A stretch of DNA of 64,000 nt from Acanthosepion pharaonis (GCA_903632075.3 CAHIKZ030003474.1:2722501-2786500), one strand, 5' to 3'. Positions 34,911-46,327 are shown, numbered from the stretch's first letter. The notes: generated by a model not told the origin, from the sequence alone. Program-made: numbers and translations.

Positions 34911-37900
34911 CAGCCTAAACTTTTAGAATCTGATTTGCCCCCGACCCACACTTTTACCATCTTATATAACCTCCACACTCGTTAAATATCTGATTATGTC
35001 CCCAACTTTTTACATTCCGATATTCCCTAACCCTACACTTTTTAGAATCTGATTTGGCCACGAACCGCAATTTTACCATCTGATATAACCTCCACCCTCT
35101 TTAAATATCTGATTTTGCCCCCATCTTTTTTACATTTCAATATTCCCCCCCACCCTACCTACACTTTTAGAATCTGATTTAGCCCTGACCCGCACTTTTT
35201 TACCAGCTTCTTAACCTCAACACTCTTTAAATGTCTGTTTATGACCCAACTTTTACATTCCAATATTCCCCACCCTACCTACACTTTTAGAATCTGATTT
35301 GGCCCCTGAACCGCAATTTTACCATCTGATATAACCTCCACCCTCTTTAAATATCTGATTTTGCCCCATCTTTTACATTTCGATATTCCCCACCCTACCT
35401 ACACTTTTAGAATCTGATTTAGCCCCTGACCCGCACTTTTACCAGCTTCTTAACCTCCACACTTTTTAAATGTCTGTTTATGACCCAACTTTTACATTCC
35501 AATATTCCCCAACCTACCTACACTTTTAGAATCTGATTTGACCCAGACCGCACTTTTTTACCATCTGATATAACCTCCACACTTTTTTTAAATATCTGAT
35601 TAGGCCCCCACCTTTTTACAATCCAATATTCCACCACCTGACACTTTTTTAGAATGTGATTTGGCTAATGACCCGCACTTTTTAACATCTGATATAACCT
35701 CCACAATTTTAAATATCTGATTTTGTCCCCATCTTTTACATTTCGATATTCCCCCACCCTACCTACACTTTTAGTATCTGATTTGGCCCCGACCCGCACT
35801 TTTACCAGCTTATATAACCTCCACATTCTTTAAATATCTGATTATGCCCCCACATTTTACTTTCCGATATTCCCCTACCCTACACTTTTAGAATCTTATT
35901 TGGCCCCGACCCTCACTTTTACAATCTTATATAGCTTCCACACTCTTTAAATATCTGATTAGGCCTCCACCTTTTACAATCCAATATTCCACCACCCGAC
36001 ACTTTTAGAATGTGATTTGGCCCCGACCCGCACTTTTACCATCTGATATAACCTCCACACTCATTAAATATCTGATTAGTGCCCCACCTTTTACAATCCA
36101 ATATTCCACCACCCCACACTTTTAGAATCTGATTTGGCCACGACCGGCACTTTTACCATCTGATATAACCTCCACACTCTTTAAATATCTGATTTTGTTC
36201 CCACATTTTACTCACCCTCTTTAAATGTCTAATTATGCCCCCAACTTTTACTTTCCGATATTCCCCCACCCTGCACTTTTAGAATCTGATTTGGCCCCGA
36301 CCCGCACTTTTACCATCTCATGTAACCACCACACTATTTAAATGTCTAATTATGCCGCCAACTTTTACTTTCCGATATTCCCCCACCCTACACTTTTAGA
36401 ATCTGATTTGGCCCCGACCCGCACTTTTACCATCTCATGTAACCTCCAAACTCTTTAAATGTCTAATTATGCCGCCAACTTTTACTTTCCGATATTCTCC
36501 CACCCTACACTTTTAGAATCTGATTTGGCCCCGACCCTCACTTTTACCATCTTATATAACCTCCACAATCTATAAATATCTGATTATGCCCCCACCTTTT
36601 ACATTCCGATATTCCCCCACCCTACCTACACTTTTAAAATCTGATTTGGCCCCGACCCGCACTTTTACCAGCTTATATAACCTCCACACTCTTTAAATAT
36701 CTGATTATTCCCCCAACTTTAACATTTCAATATTCCCGCATCCAACAATTTTAGAATCTGATTTGGCCCCGACCCGCACTTTTACCATGTTACATAACCT
36801 CCACACTCTTTAAATATCTGATTATGTCCCCAACTTTTACATTCCGATATTCTTCCACCCTACACTTTTAGAATCTGATTTGGCCCCGACCCGCACTTTT
36901 ACCATCTTATATAACCTCCACACTCTTTAAATATCTGATTATGCCCCCACATTTTACATTCCGATATTCCTCCACCCTACCTACACTTTTAGAATCTGAT
37001 TTGGCCCCGAACCGCACTTTTACCATCTTTTATATCCTCCATACTCTATAAATATCTGATTAGGCCCCCCACCTTTTACATTCCGATATTCCCCCTACCT
37101 ACAGTTTTAGAATCTGATTTGGCTTTTGACCCGCTTTTTTACCATCTTACATAACCTCCACACTCTTTAAATATCTCATTATGCCCCCAACGTTTACATT
37201 CCGATATTCCGCCACCCTAGAATTTAAGAATCTGATTTGGCCCCGACCCGCACTTTTGCCATCTTATATAACCTCCACACTCTTTAAATATCTGATTATG
37301 CCCCAACTTTTACATTGCAATATTCCCCCACCATACACTTTTAGTTTCTGATTTGGCCCCGACTCGCACTTTTACCATCTTATATAACGCCCACACTCTT
37401 TAAATATCTGATTATGCCCCCAACTTTAACATTTCAATATTCCCCCACCCTACACTTTTAGAATCTGATTTGGCCCCGACCCGCACTTTTACCATCTTAT
37501 ATAACCTCCACACTCTTTAAATATCTGATCATGCACCCAACTTTTACATTTCAGTATTCCGCCACCCTACACTTTCGACATCTAATTTTGCCTCCACACT
37601 CTTTAAAAACATCTGATTTAGCCCTTCGCTCATTTTTAACATCCGATATTCTCTCACCATACACTTTTATAATCTGATTTAGCCCCAACACGCACTTTTA
37701 GTGTCTTATGTAGCCTTCACACTCTCTAAACATCTGTTTTAGTCCCCAATTCACATTTAATATCCGATATTCCCCCATAAGACACTTTTAGAATCTGATT
37801 TAGTCCCAACACGCAATTTTACCAAGTTGTTTAGCCTCCACTTTCTGTAAACATCTGATTTAGGTCCCCATTTTAACATCCGATATTCCCCCACTTCACA

Positions 37901-38025
37901 CTTTTAGAATCTAATTTAGCTCCCAACACGCACTTTTCGAATCTTATTTAGACACCACACACTTTAAGCATCTCATTTTGATCTACACCAGCTTTAACAT
38001 CTCATTTAACCCTTCCGCGCCTTTA

Positions 38026-38569
38026 ATTTTGTGTCGCTCTTCTTGACACAAGACGAAAATGTGCATTCTCAATAAAGTTACTTTATTTATCAGTAGGATA
38101 TGATGTTCAACCGTTAATCTGTCAGTCATAAAATTATTGCGAATAGGTAGCTTATTTCACCATTTGTATATGCATTTAGAAAACTGAATTATCAGGCTAA
38201 TCTCTTAAAATAATGGATATGCTGTCATTCTTTCTCGGCTATTAGTCTAATATTTGTAGGAACCTCCATCCGACAAAAGGAAATATATATAATCAACTGT
38301 CTTCAAGCTAATATGCCAGCTTCGATAACTCGATTTCACCAGATGAAAGGTTTTCTTGTAATAATAAGTTGCACAACACAATCTGTATCGGCCAGTTTTA
38401 TTGTCCCCAGCAGGGAAATGTTGCCAACTATTTGTCAGTGACGACGAGGATACAGTGAATAAAAGAATTTCCCTACCCCCATCTGCTAACTACCAAGCCA
38501 AAACGATCATTGAAGAATCTTAGAGGGATGGACTCCTTTTTATCAGAAAATCCCGCTTTCTTGCTAGTT
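38026..38569. other. Unassigned DNA right of the satellite
   Basis: Nothing recognised. Confidence 0.5.
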
Positions 38570-38797
38570 ATTGTTTTACAGTAATTTTCACCCTGTACAA
38601 GGCTCAAGATCAACTCCAGGTAGAGAGTTACAGAGCAAGAGTTAAGGGACATTATAGGGATGTGTGGGGAAGATAACGATTAACACTAGATTTGAACAGT
38701 TAAATATTGAAGTGATTGAGGAAGCATCCTCTTGGGAGTCGGTTCCACAAAGTAGTTGTTGATTAGTCAATTCACGGACCAATGAAGAAACCCGCTA
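38570..38797 (-). pseudogene. L2/CR1-like LINE C-terminus and 3' end
   Basis: The minus strand encodes TTLWNRLPRGCFLNHFNI, a stop, then LFKSSVNRYLPH, the WNxLPxxCF...FKSxVNRYL ending of L2/CR1-group LINE ORFs. It continues into a 3' end reading GAGCCTTGTACAGGGTGAAA, matching the 3' ends near 46,500 and 51,660. In-frame stops show it is inactive. Confidence 0.78.
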
Positions 38798-39000
38798 TAT
38801 CCTTCTCTCCCCCGCCTCCATTTTTTTTTTCTTGCGGGTCTTTTGACTGTCAATCGACCATGTCAGATATTTCGTATTTCAGAAATACTGTATATTTCCA
38901 ACAACCTGTGAGTCTGTCTATTAGATTTTTTCTTTTTAATCTTTAACCATTTAAGACTATGAAATCAAAACAAAACTATGAAATGAAATATTTTTCAATG

Positions 39001-39190
39001 CGCCCACGTCGCTACCGAATGTGACACAAGGCCGAGGCTACAATTCCATGGGAAAATGACACAAGCCCCTCGGCACTTTCCCTTTTAGTGACACCTCAGC
39101 CACTGGGCAATAAACCCAGCCCCTCTCCCCGTCAAGGACAGTTACTGCCTTGGGAGAAGCCCACCCCAGATCTTGGGCTTAATATTTTTT
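39001..39190. mobile_element. Possible SINE-like repeat, GC-rich
   Basis: A GC-rich island in AT-rich DNA containing GAATGTGACACAAGGCCGAG, CACTGGGCAATAAACCCAG and GCCTTGGGAGAAGCCCACCC. The ACAAGGCCGAG phrase is shared with the 17-kb tRNA-like units. No complete Pol III head is visible, so the class is uncertain. Confidence 0.5.
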
Positions 39191-39367
39191 TAAACTTACC
39201 TATCATGTAGCAGGTAAATATAAAAAATAATACATTAAAATAATTCGAGATTGTTTTATTCTTGATAATTTGTGCCACAACTTTGGGCACAACCGAAGGT
39301 ACGAATGAATTCTTAGATGTTTTGTTGCTTTGAAACTACTTTGGACTAGCTCTACACTTGGAGTCGC

Positions 39368-39460
39368 CATCTATATAATAAATGTGAATGTCAGTGTGTC
39401 ACTGTGTCACACTTTTCAATTAAAGGGACATAACTCTCTAACTTTCAATAGCTCGTTACA
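39368..39460 (+). mobile_element. Possible Helitron-like 5' end
   Basis: TCTATATAATAAATGTGAAT followed by GTCAGTGTGTCACTGTGTC resembles the 5' ends of animal Helitron-type elements. No matching 3' hairpin-CTAG end was found downstream, so this is weak. Confidence 0.3.
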
Positions 39461-39639
39461 GAAATTTTTTTACGTCATTGCGACGATAACAATTTTTATA
39501 ACTTGGAAATAAATTTGGAAATAATCGAAATTAATTGCGAAATCCAGCGAAAGTTGTTCCACGTGCCATGCCTATTTCTGGTTATCTCTGTTTTATTTAA
39601 TTCCCTTTATCTCAATTATCCAAGCTGTTGTGGCCAGGT

Positions 39640-39726
39640 ATTGAACTCGCTACTCTTTAAATCAACTCACTTTTTGGATTACATCAATCAACGCTTTTAT
39701 CCGCTGAGCCACCCCATCTCAGAAAT
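39640..39726 (-). mobile_element. tRNA-derived SINE head
   Basis: On the minus strand: a Pol III A box TGGCTCAGCGGAT and, ~55 nt on, a B box GTTCAATACC followed by TGGCCACAAC. The spacing exceeds that of a simple tRNA and no cloverleaf folds cleanly, so it is read as a SINE head, not a tRNA gene. Confidence 0.65.
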
Positions 39727-39835
39727 ATAGGCAGATGATTGATTATTATCATTGTTATTAACAGATATTACGTCTTTATAGATTTGTTACATGGTATAAT
39801 ATGATATATAAATTTCTATATATCGGAACAATTTT

Positions 39836-39954
39836 AGGCAATTGAATGAAAAAGTAGAAAGATTTTGTGTAACGCGTTTTGTCCTCTCGAAGGACCTTCT
39901 AGAAGACGAAACGCGGGTTACACAGAATTTTTCCACTTTGTTATTCAATTGCCT
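39836..39954. repeat. 119-bp imperfect palindrome with GAAACGCG core
   Basis: The arms AGGCAATTGAATGAAAAAGT and, inverted, ACTTTGTTATTCAATTGCCT bound inner arms carrying GTGTAACGCGTTTTGTCCTC against GACGAAACGCGGGTTACAC, with a small central GAAGGACCTTC palindrome. It could be a foldback element or an inverted dimer of a retroelement end, as GACGAAACG also occurs in the Penelope-like terminal near 14,320. Confidence 0.82.
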
Positions 39955-39959
39955 AACAT

Positions 39960-40108
39960 TTATATTTATTGCTATTTTATAAATATTTATTACTAATTGA
40001 ACGTTTCAGTACATATTTTTAGTTTAGCTCAAAGATTTATTCTAACAAAAACAATTTGAAACGTACGAGTTTAAAAATATTAATCAGTCAATCTTTGCAT
40101 TGTACTTA
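39960..40108. other. Unassigned AT-rich DNA
   Basis: Nothing recognised. Confidence 0.5.
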
Positions 40109-40109
40109 T

Positions 40110-40223
40110 GCGTGTGTATGTGTGTGAGAGAGAGAGAATATATGTGTTTATGTATATGTGCAATTGTTCATGTGTGTAGATGTATGTGGGTGCCTGACTA
40201 GGTGTGTGCATCCATATGTTCTC

Positions 40224-40256
<33 letters not shown>
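40110..40256. repeat. Interrupted GT microsatellite
   Basis: TGTG-rich stretch with a GAGAGA insert and a pure (GT)n run near 40,227-40,254. Confidence 0.85.
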
Positions 40257-40257
<1 letters not shown>

Positions 40258-41224
40258 GTGGGTATGCACGCGCAGGTGACATTTTCATCATTCTGCTTTT
40301 CAATTTGAATTGCCGCACATTTAAGATTTCTAAATAATTTTTTAAATGGTCACAGTTCTCTAGTTTAGTCTCTCAATTACGTTCGCCTTTCTTTTTGCTC
40401 CCTAAACTCTATGAATTCCGATATGGTTGAGATTAAACACTTTTACACAAGTAATAAAAGTATTTTTCAAGTAAAGAAGTTTTGTTTTGTTTATTGGTGT
40501 TGTTGTTGTTATTTTCTTTTCGTTGTTGATGCTTTTTTTTTGTTTTGTTTTTTTAATCAACCTGCTGATTTACATATATGTAAACGTACGCCTTCTTAAA
40601 TGTGAGTGTCTTTCTAAAAATGCATGTGTTTTTTTGTTGTTTTTTTTTTTGTATCTGCTTGTGTGTTCACGTCCATATGAATGCGTCTATTGTCGTCTGC
40701 TTCTTTTTCATAACTACCTTTAAAGTTACCCGTGATGCTCTTCTGTGACAAAATCGTGTCAGGCGAGACTCTTGATTTCCCAGGGGGTGGAAAAAAGTTT
40801 TAAATTGAAAATGGCGGAGCTAGCCATAACTTTAATCCGATGACTACTCAATAATATTCAAGAATAATCTTGAGTGTGCGCTAAAATATACGATGCCGAA
40901 GAAATATTGGCACCAGCTCAAAGTGGATGAATATTTCAAGGTAACAGATTTCCATAATTAATTCCGTGACGCACAGCAAATCACAAATAAATTCAAATCG
41001 TAGAAACTTAATGAAAACTAAGTGGAAAGTGGAAACTTTTCTTCTATGACTCAAAGAATGTGAGCAGAATCTTTCTATGAGAACACTAAGGTTTAATGTC
41101 TTCTTTTCCAGTAATTGTACAACAGCTTGTATGAAAATGCTAAATGGCGTATATTTAATCCAAATTTCTTCTCTTTCTTTGCTGTAGATTGTATCATTTT
41201 AATAAACGGCATTTAATTTTTTTT
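40257..41224. other. Unassigned AT-rich DNA left of the duplication
   Basis: T-rich tracts near 40,480-40,660. No gene or recognised element. Frames of 62 and 78 codons are hydrophobic T-run artefacts. Confidence 0.55.
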
Positions 41225-42040
41225 TGTGAATGTTTTTCCAGTGTGGTCTATTCTGTATATATGTATATTATCCACTTTTGAAGGCTAATTTTTATGACAA
41301 AACTTACACAAGTTTATTTTTATTGATCTTGAAGAAGAATTTTAATTCCATTGTCAAGTATTTCCTTCCATTCACCAAAGTAAAAGAAATTAGTCAAATA
41401 AAATTTTAAAAAATAAGAAAAAAAAAATGTCTACATTCACTGTTCCGAGATTTAAAATCTTGTCTGACTCTTAGGAATCTGAAAGAATCGTGATCGTGAT
41501 TCTGGCAAAAAGTGAAATTGATATATTTCTGCTTTCCTCACGTCTAAATTCTTTAAATATTTGCTATATTTGCTTCATTGAACCTCTATTGTCAAAGACT
41601 CAGATATTCTGCCCAGTGTCGTTACGATTGAGTTTGGTAATTCACTAAATTTCAATTCAGCGTTCGATTATTCTCTCAAGTCAGCATGTCACACATTTGG
41701 TCAGTGAAATCAGCACAAAAAACTATTCGATTGCAACTTGAACGGATCGCTGAATGTATCAAGAAGAATTTCATTCAATCATTCATAATGAGAGCGGTCA
41801 AGCGCGCTAGATCAGAATTGCTATTTGTAATCTTTTCTTGGATTATATTCGGAAAGAAAAAGAAACACTGGAAATATTCTTCAGTAAAGTTTTATTAAAA
41901 TGCATTTATTTGAATGTGAAACGTAAAAAAAATAGCTTCCATATTTCTATCGACTGATCTGTTTCTATTGATAAATTTCCTCACTGCTTATGCTGTTTTT
42001 TCGTTGTTAGTTTTTTTTTATCAGAAAAAATAAAAAATTT
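41225..42040. other. Unassigned AT-rich DNA, copy 1 left part
   Basis: An identical 70-codon frame occurs at 41,686-41,898 and 52,620-52,832. The identity follows from the recent duplication and is not evidence of coding. No domain is recognised. Confidence 0.5.
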
Positions 42041-42312
42041 CATTATTTACATTATTCGGACTATTGTCCTCGTCTTTGTTGCCATAGTTATCACAACGTT
42101 TCGGCCGTTGTACGTTCCGGCCTTCTTCAGGTGGTTGGAATTTCGAACTGAACTCTTTATTTCGTTCGCTAGGGTAGATTGTTCTAGTTCCACGTGCCAT
42201 GTCTAATGGATGTCAGTTATCATTTATCTCCTGTTAGTTCACCTCTTCAAGTTCTCCACTGCTTTAACCAGGTATTGAAATCACAATTCTTTGGGTCCTG
42301 TCACTGGATCTA
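42041..42312 (-). mobile_element. SINE-A, copy 1 of duplication
   Basis: Minus orientation: tail first (TTTACATTATTCGGACTATT, then AACGTTTCGGCCGTTG), then body (TGTTCTAGTTCCACGTGCCA), then the B box (GGTATTGAAATC, inverted GATTTCAATACC) and CCTGTCACTGGATC from the head. The A box end is lost. Confidence 0.8.
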
Positions 42313-42343
42313 AAAAATTTCGTTTTTTGTAAAAATTTTGTTC

Positions 42344-42740
42344 GATTTTCAAGAACTAGCCAGAACTCTTTATTTTTTTTTTTTACAAGAACTAGCCTAA
42401 ACGATTTTCAAGAACTAGCCAGAACTTTTTTTATTATTTTTTACAAGAACTAGCCTAAACTATTTTCAGAAACTAGCCGGAACTCTTTTATTTTTTTTAC
42501 AAGAACTAGCCAGAACGATTTTAAAGAACTAGCCAGAACTCTTTTATTATTTTTTTTACAAGAACTAGCCTAAATGATTTTCAAGAAATAGCCAGAACTG
42601 TTTTAATTTTATTATTATTATTATTTTTTTTTTTTTTTTTTTGCAAGAACTAGGCTAAACGATTTTCAAGAATTAGCCAGAACTCTTTTTATGTATTTAT
42701 TTATTTTTTTACAAGAACTAGGTTAAACGATTTTCAAGAT
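42344..42740. repeat. Minisatellite of ~57-80 bp units, six copies
   Basis: Each unit couples GATTTTCAAGAACTAGCC and AGAACTCTTTT with a variable T/ATT-rich spacer and ACAAGAACTAGCCTAAAC. Length variation lies in the T-rich spacer. Confidence 0.9.
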
Positions 42741-42746
42741 TTTCAT

Positions 42747-43368
42747 GTAAATCACAAATTGGACATAACCAAAATCAAACAACTACAACAATTTAAATAT
42801 CTGGGAAGCGTTTTAACAGAGGACAGAAAGTGCGACACGACAATGCAAAAGCGAATTGGGATAGTGAAAGATGCCTTTCAAAAGCTATGCAAAGTATTAA
42901 GAAACATGAAAAAATGTTAGCAACAAAGAAAAGAGTACTGAATTGTTAAGTAATATCATCCTTCTATATGCCAGTGATTCTCCTCGCAAATGGTGAAGAG
43001 ACTGAAAGCAACAAAAATGTAAGTTCTACAGAAGGATTGATGCTGAGAATCTGAACATGTGAGCAACGACAGAGAAAATGGAAACAATAAAGACACTTGT
43101 ACATTAGGAAGAAACAGTTGAAATTTTTAAGGCACATAATGAAGAAAAAGGGCTTGAAAATATTGACACTCACCAGACATATTAAAGTCAAGAGGGAAAA
43201 GAAGAAAACAGAATATAACTTGCCTAACGAGTTTGTGTAAATGGATGGTAGAATAGGGTCTAGGGGAGATAATAAAAAGACAAAATTTACTGAGATCTAC
43301 AAAATGCAGGAAATTGTAGAGAGCCATGATCGCCAACATCCCGAAAGGACACGGTATATAGAAGAAGG
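42747..43368 (+). pseudogene. RTE LINE ORF C-terminal remnant, copy 1
   Basis: Plus-strand frames read ITKIKQLQQFKYLGSVLTED, then KRIGIVKDAFQKLCKVLRNM, then, after stops and frameshifts, KKQLKFLRHIMKKKGLKILT and a run ending ESHDRQHPERTRYIEE. The order is the RTE/BovB-type thumb and C-terminal region also seen at 6.4-8.3 kb. No catalytic palm is present. Confidence 0.84.
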
Positions 43369-43483
43369 ACATCTGTTACAGATTTGTGTGATTCATGGAG
43401 AAGGTCATTGAATATGTCAAAAGGGATTTACAACGATTCTTGCTGGCGATTCCTGACTAAACAAATGCCCCGTGATCAGTGAG

Positions 43484-43660
43484 GCAAGTTGAGTTGGTTG
43501 GTTGGTTGGTTTGGTAGTAGGTCAATTTAACAACATATCATCTCTTATTTCGTTAGTTAATGCCGATTATAAGAGTACAGAAATCTCAAAGATGAGTCAA
43601 AACTTAGGTGAGTTTTGCACGAGTAAAAAAATGCTTAGGTTCGCTTTTACACTAGAGTAA
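43484..43660 (-). mobile_element. Family B tail fragment, copy 1
   Basis: TTGGTTGGTTGGTTTGG followed by AACAACATATCATCTCTTAT and GTTAGTTAATGCCGATTATA resembles the tail end of family B, but diverges strongly after ~70 bp. Confidence 0.5.
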
Positions 43661-45050
43661 ACAAGATAGATACAAAACCTATTTACAGTAGCCAACAAAA
43701 TAGACATAAATATGGTTTGCATTAGAATTTTTTAAAAAAAGGTAAACAAAGTAAACCAGTTAAGGTTGATAATGATCAAACAAGACATTATATGAAAATA
43801 ATCTACTTTGTACGACGCAAGAGATAGTGAACATAATTAAAACATCCTCCCTGTCTGTAATTAAATGTTCCATTTTTTAAAATTCGATAAGCGATGAAAA
43901 GTGAATATTTTACAACAATGTGAATACAATATATCATGAGGCAAACGCAATAATCACAACTAATGATACTAAAACCTAATCTTTATCCCAAAAAATGTGA
44001 TGATTTGTATATGATAGGATAAGAAAGCAAACGATAGTTTCAAACAATTATTGGTTCCAATTAAATCAATTGAAGCCAGCATTCGATGCAAAGGGTCCGC
44101 TTGGAGCAAGTTGAGCGAAAAGAATAATATTCTGTCAAGATAATGGGTGATTGTTAAAACTTTGTTCAAAAGTTCCTACTCATCTAAAATATTCACTAGA
44201 TATTGCATTATCGAATTATCATATATTCTGGTCTTTAATTCCCTGGAAGACTGCAAAAGGCATCTAGAGTAACTCTTTGCTAAGAAAGATAAAAAATTCT
44301 GGGAAGCAAGAATTATGTAGAAAGCGACAGAAGATAGTGTAAATATATGGATCAAGAGTTAATGTTGAAAATTTTTAAAAAAAGTTTGTTTTTGTTTTTT
44401 TTTATTTTAGCTTAAGCCGAACGAACTTTTCACGTTAGCCAATATTTTAAATATGCTAGAATCCAATTATATTATTGCTTGTTTTCTGCATTCCTTACAA
44501 CGTTGTTGACAAGTTCCAGAGAACTCTTTAATTTCTTTTATTCTATTTCCAAACATTTTCTGTTCATGGCTTTTCAAAGATTACTTTTCGGGTTCAACTC
44601 ATTCTTCCCGATTATCTCGATTACACACGAGTAAAAAGCGTTCATTTGTTACAATTTGTTTTGCTGAGATTGTTATTTTGTTTTTATGGCAATTTTGCTT
44701 CATTTTCTTTTAGTTTTATTTTCAGATTGTTTATGTACATTAAGATGCTGCAGAGTATTATTATTTATTTATTTATATCTATTTTTATTTGATTCGATTT
44801 GATTTGATAACCTCTCCGATTCTTAGATGTTTCGGCCGGGTGAGGATGGTTATATCTCCGCTTCTACCCGCAGCTCTGAAAAACAACACTTTTTTCTCAA
44901 TACATGAGTTGTTCCAAGCTGCGCTGTCTCCTGTGCGCTCTTCATAATGTCAGTTATCCATGAGGCGTATTGCAAATCAAAAAGATTGCTGGAAATAGTC
45001 CCGATTTCGGCAAACACAAAAGTCACAACTTGAGCTGCTGCTGCTTCATA
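43661..45050. other. Unassigned AT-rich DNA, copy 1
   Basis: No recognised gene. Near 44,829 GATGTTTCGGCCGGGTGAGG recalls the SINE-A/Penelope-type terminal motif. A hydrophobic open frame exists only in copy 2 (55,383-55,730), because single-base indels differ between copies. Confidence 0.5.
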
Positions 45051-45051
45051 G

Positions 45052-45825
45052 TACAAGGTGTCCCCAAAAATTGACATCATTTAAAATGTGAATATCTGGG
45101 TAAGTACATGTCCCAGGCAAACGAAATTAAATAGGCTTCATTTTGAACAACGAAAGATTTATTTATCAAAATCCGAACAAGTTATTCGAAGGGATGTAGA
45201 TTCTATAACCGATTTCACAAAGCTTCACAAACGTTCAATATGCGCACCCCCTGTGACACGAGACACATCAAGTCGGTAGTCCAGCTCCTGCTGAAGTATG
45301 TCTTGCATAACATTCTCTACCGCCTCAGTGATTCTCTGCTTAAGTTACTCTAGGCTTGTAGGAAGAGGAGGGATATAAACCTGTCTTTTCATTTCGCCCC
45401 ATAGGAAAAAAATCACAAATTATCAAGTCAGGTGAACGTGATGGACATTTTAACAGCACATTATCACTAGCTCCTGGTCGTTCCTGTCTCTGCGTCTGTG
45501 GGAATCCCGCGGCAAGCAAGAACGTTATTCGAGTAGGCCTGGGTACCCTACTTCTGTAATTTATCCCAAGAATCTTCTTCTCACATGACTACGAATGAGT
45601 CAACAGGAAGAAGCCGGCTCAATCCGCCCAGGGTGAATGCCGCATCAATACAATACATTATCACTAGCACGCTCGATTCATCTTCCCGGTAGATTCTCAT
45701 TGAGATAAGTCCGCAAAGTTAACTTAGTTTTTAACATTTGAGCGAGAATTTTAAATCATTTGAGCGAGAATTGACAATGTCATTAAACTATAAAATAATG
45801 TTAATTTTTTTGGAGACACCCCGTA
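45052..45825 (-). pseudogene. Mariner-type element with decayed transposase, copy 1
   Basis: Left end TACAAGGTGTCCCCAAAAAT and inverted right end TACGGGGTGTCTCCAAAAA form ~28-bp terminal inverted repeats flanked by TA. The minus strand keeps decayed transposase pieces: TYLNENLPGR, IERASDNVLYC, CPSRSPDLIICDFFPMG (from a SPDLTPxDFFLWG catalytic-region motif), and a C-terminal LPTRCVSCHRGCAY (from YRLDVCRVTRGAHIE). At ~775 bp it lacks most of the N-terminal half and is full of stops. Confidence 0.87.
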
Positions 45826-45858
45826 CATTTCTCCGACTTGCCCTGCCAGGTTTTAGTA

Positions 45859-46117
45859 CAGTGTAACCCGGATATAAGAGAGTTGTCGGGACCGGAGAAG
45901 AAGTCTCTTATATCCGGGTTTCTCTTATATCCGGGTTTGGTCTGTTTTATATACATTAACACAGGCTCTAATTTGGGACCAGAGAAAATCTCTCTTATAT
46001 CCGGGTTTCTCTTACATCCGGGTTTGGTTTATTTTATATACATTAACACAGGCTCTAATTTGGGACCAGAGAAAATCCCTCTTATATCCGGGTTTCTCTT
46101 ATATCCGGGTTACACTG
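45859..46117. mobile_element. Pogo/Tigger-like MITE 1, copy 1
   Basis: Left end CAGTGTAACCCGGATATAAG is exactly inverted at the right end (CTTATATCCGGGTTACACTG). TA precedes it on the left; the right flank is AT rather than TA, so the duplication site has changed there. The inside has two ~90-bp direct repeats (TTATATACATTAACACAGGC, then TTTGGGACCAGAGAAAAT) and many copies of CTCTTATATCCGGGTTT. CAG ends plus TA target fit pogo-type elements. Confidence 0.83.
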
Positions 46118-46141
46118 ATGGAACTTTGATTAAATAATATA

Positions 46142-46327
46142 CAGTGAAACCCGGATATAAGAGGGTTGTCGAGACCGGAGAAGAAGTCTCTTATATCCGG
46201 GTTTCTCTTATATCCGGGTTTGTCTGTTTTATATACATTAACACAGGCTCTAATTTGGGACCAGAGAAAATCTCTCTTATATCCGGGTTTCTCTTATATC
46301 CGGGTCTCTTATATCCGGGTTACTCTG
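46142..46327. mobile_element. Pogo/Tigger-like MITE 2, copy 1
   Basis: Starts CAGTGAAACCCGGATATAAG and ends ATATCCGGGTTACTCTG, flanked by TA on both sides (46,140-46,141 and 46,328-46,329). It has one internal ~90-bp unit where MITE 1 has two. Only 24 bp separate the two elements. Confidence 0.85.

Larger units (their letters stand above)
19180..38025. repeat. 117-bp satellite array, about 160 monomers, 18.8 kb
   Basis: The basic period is 117 bp (for example monomer marks at 20,341, 20,458 and 20,575). Each monomer consists of four related ~29-bp parts starting CACTTTTAGAATCTGATTTG (31), CACTTTTACCATCTTATATA (27), CACTCTTTAAATATCTGATT (29) and CCTTTTACATTCCGATATTC (30). The plus strand is C/T/A-rich with CCCCCACC runs, so the minus strand carries G runs. 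A ~121-bp variant has a CTAC duplication (CCTACCTACAC). The edges (19,180-19,450 and 37,560-38,025) are divergent, while the core is homogenised, as expected from unequal exchange. Frames within it are phase artefacts. Confidence 0.97.

Noticed and set aside
19180..38025. CRISPR-like regular spacing
   Set aside because: There are no unique spacers; the whole period is repetitive, and the context is eukaryotic satellite DNA.
41686..41898. 70-codon frame conserved exactly at 52,620-52,832
   Set aside because: The match is explained by the recent 10.9-kb duplication. No domain, signal or codon pattern supports coding.
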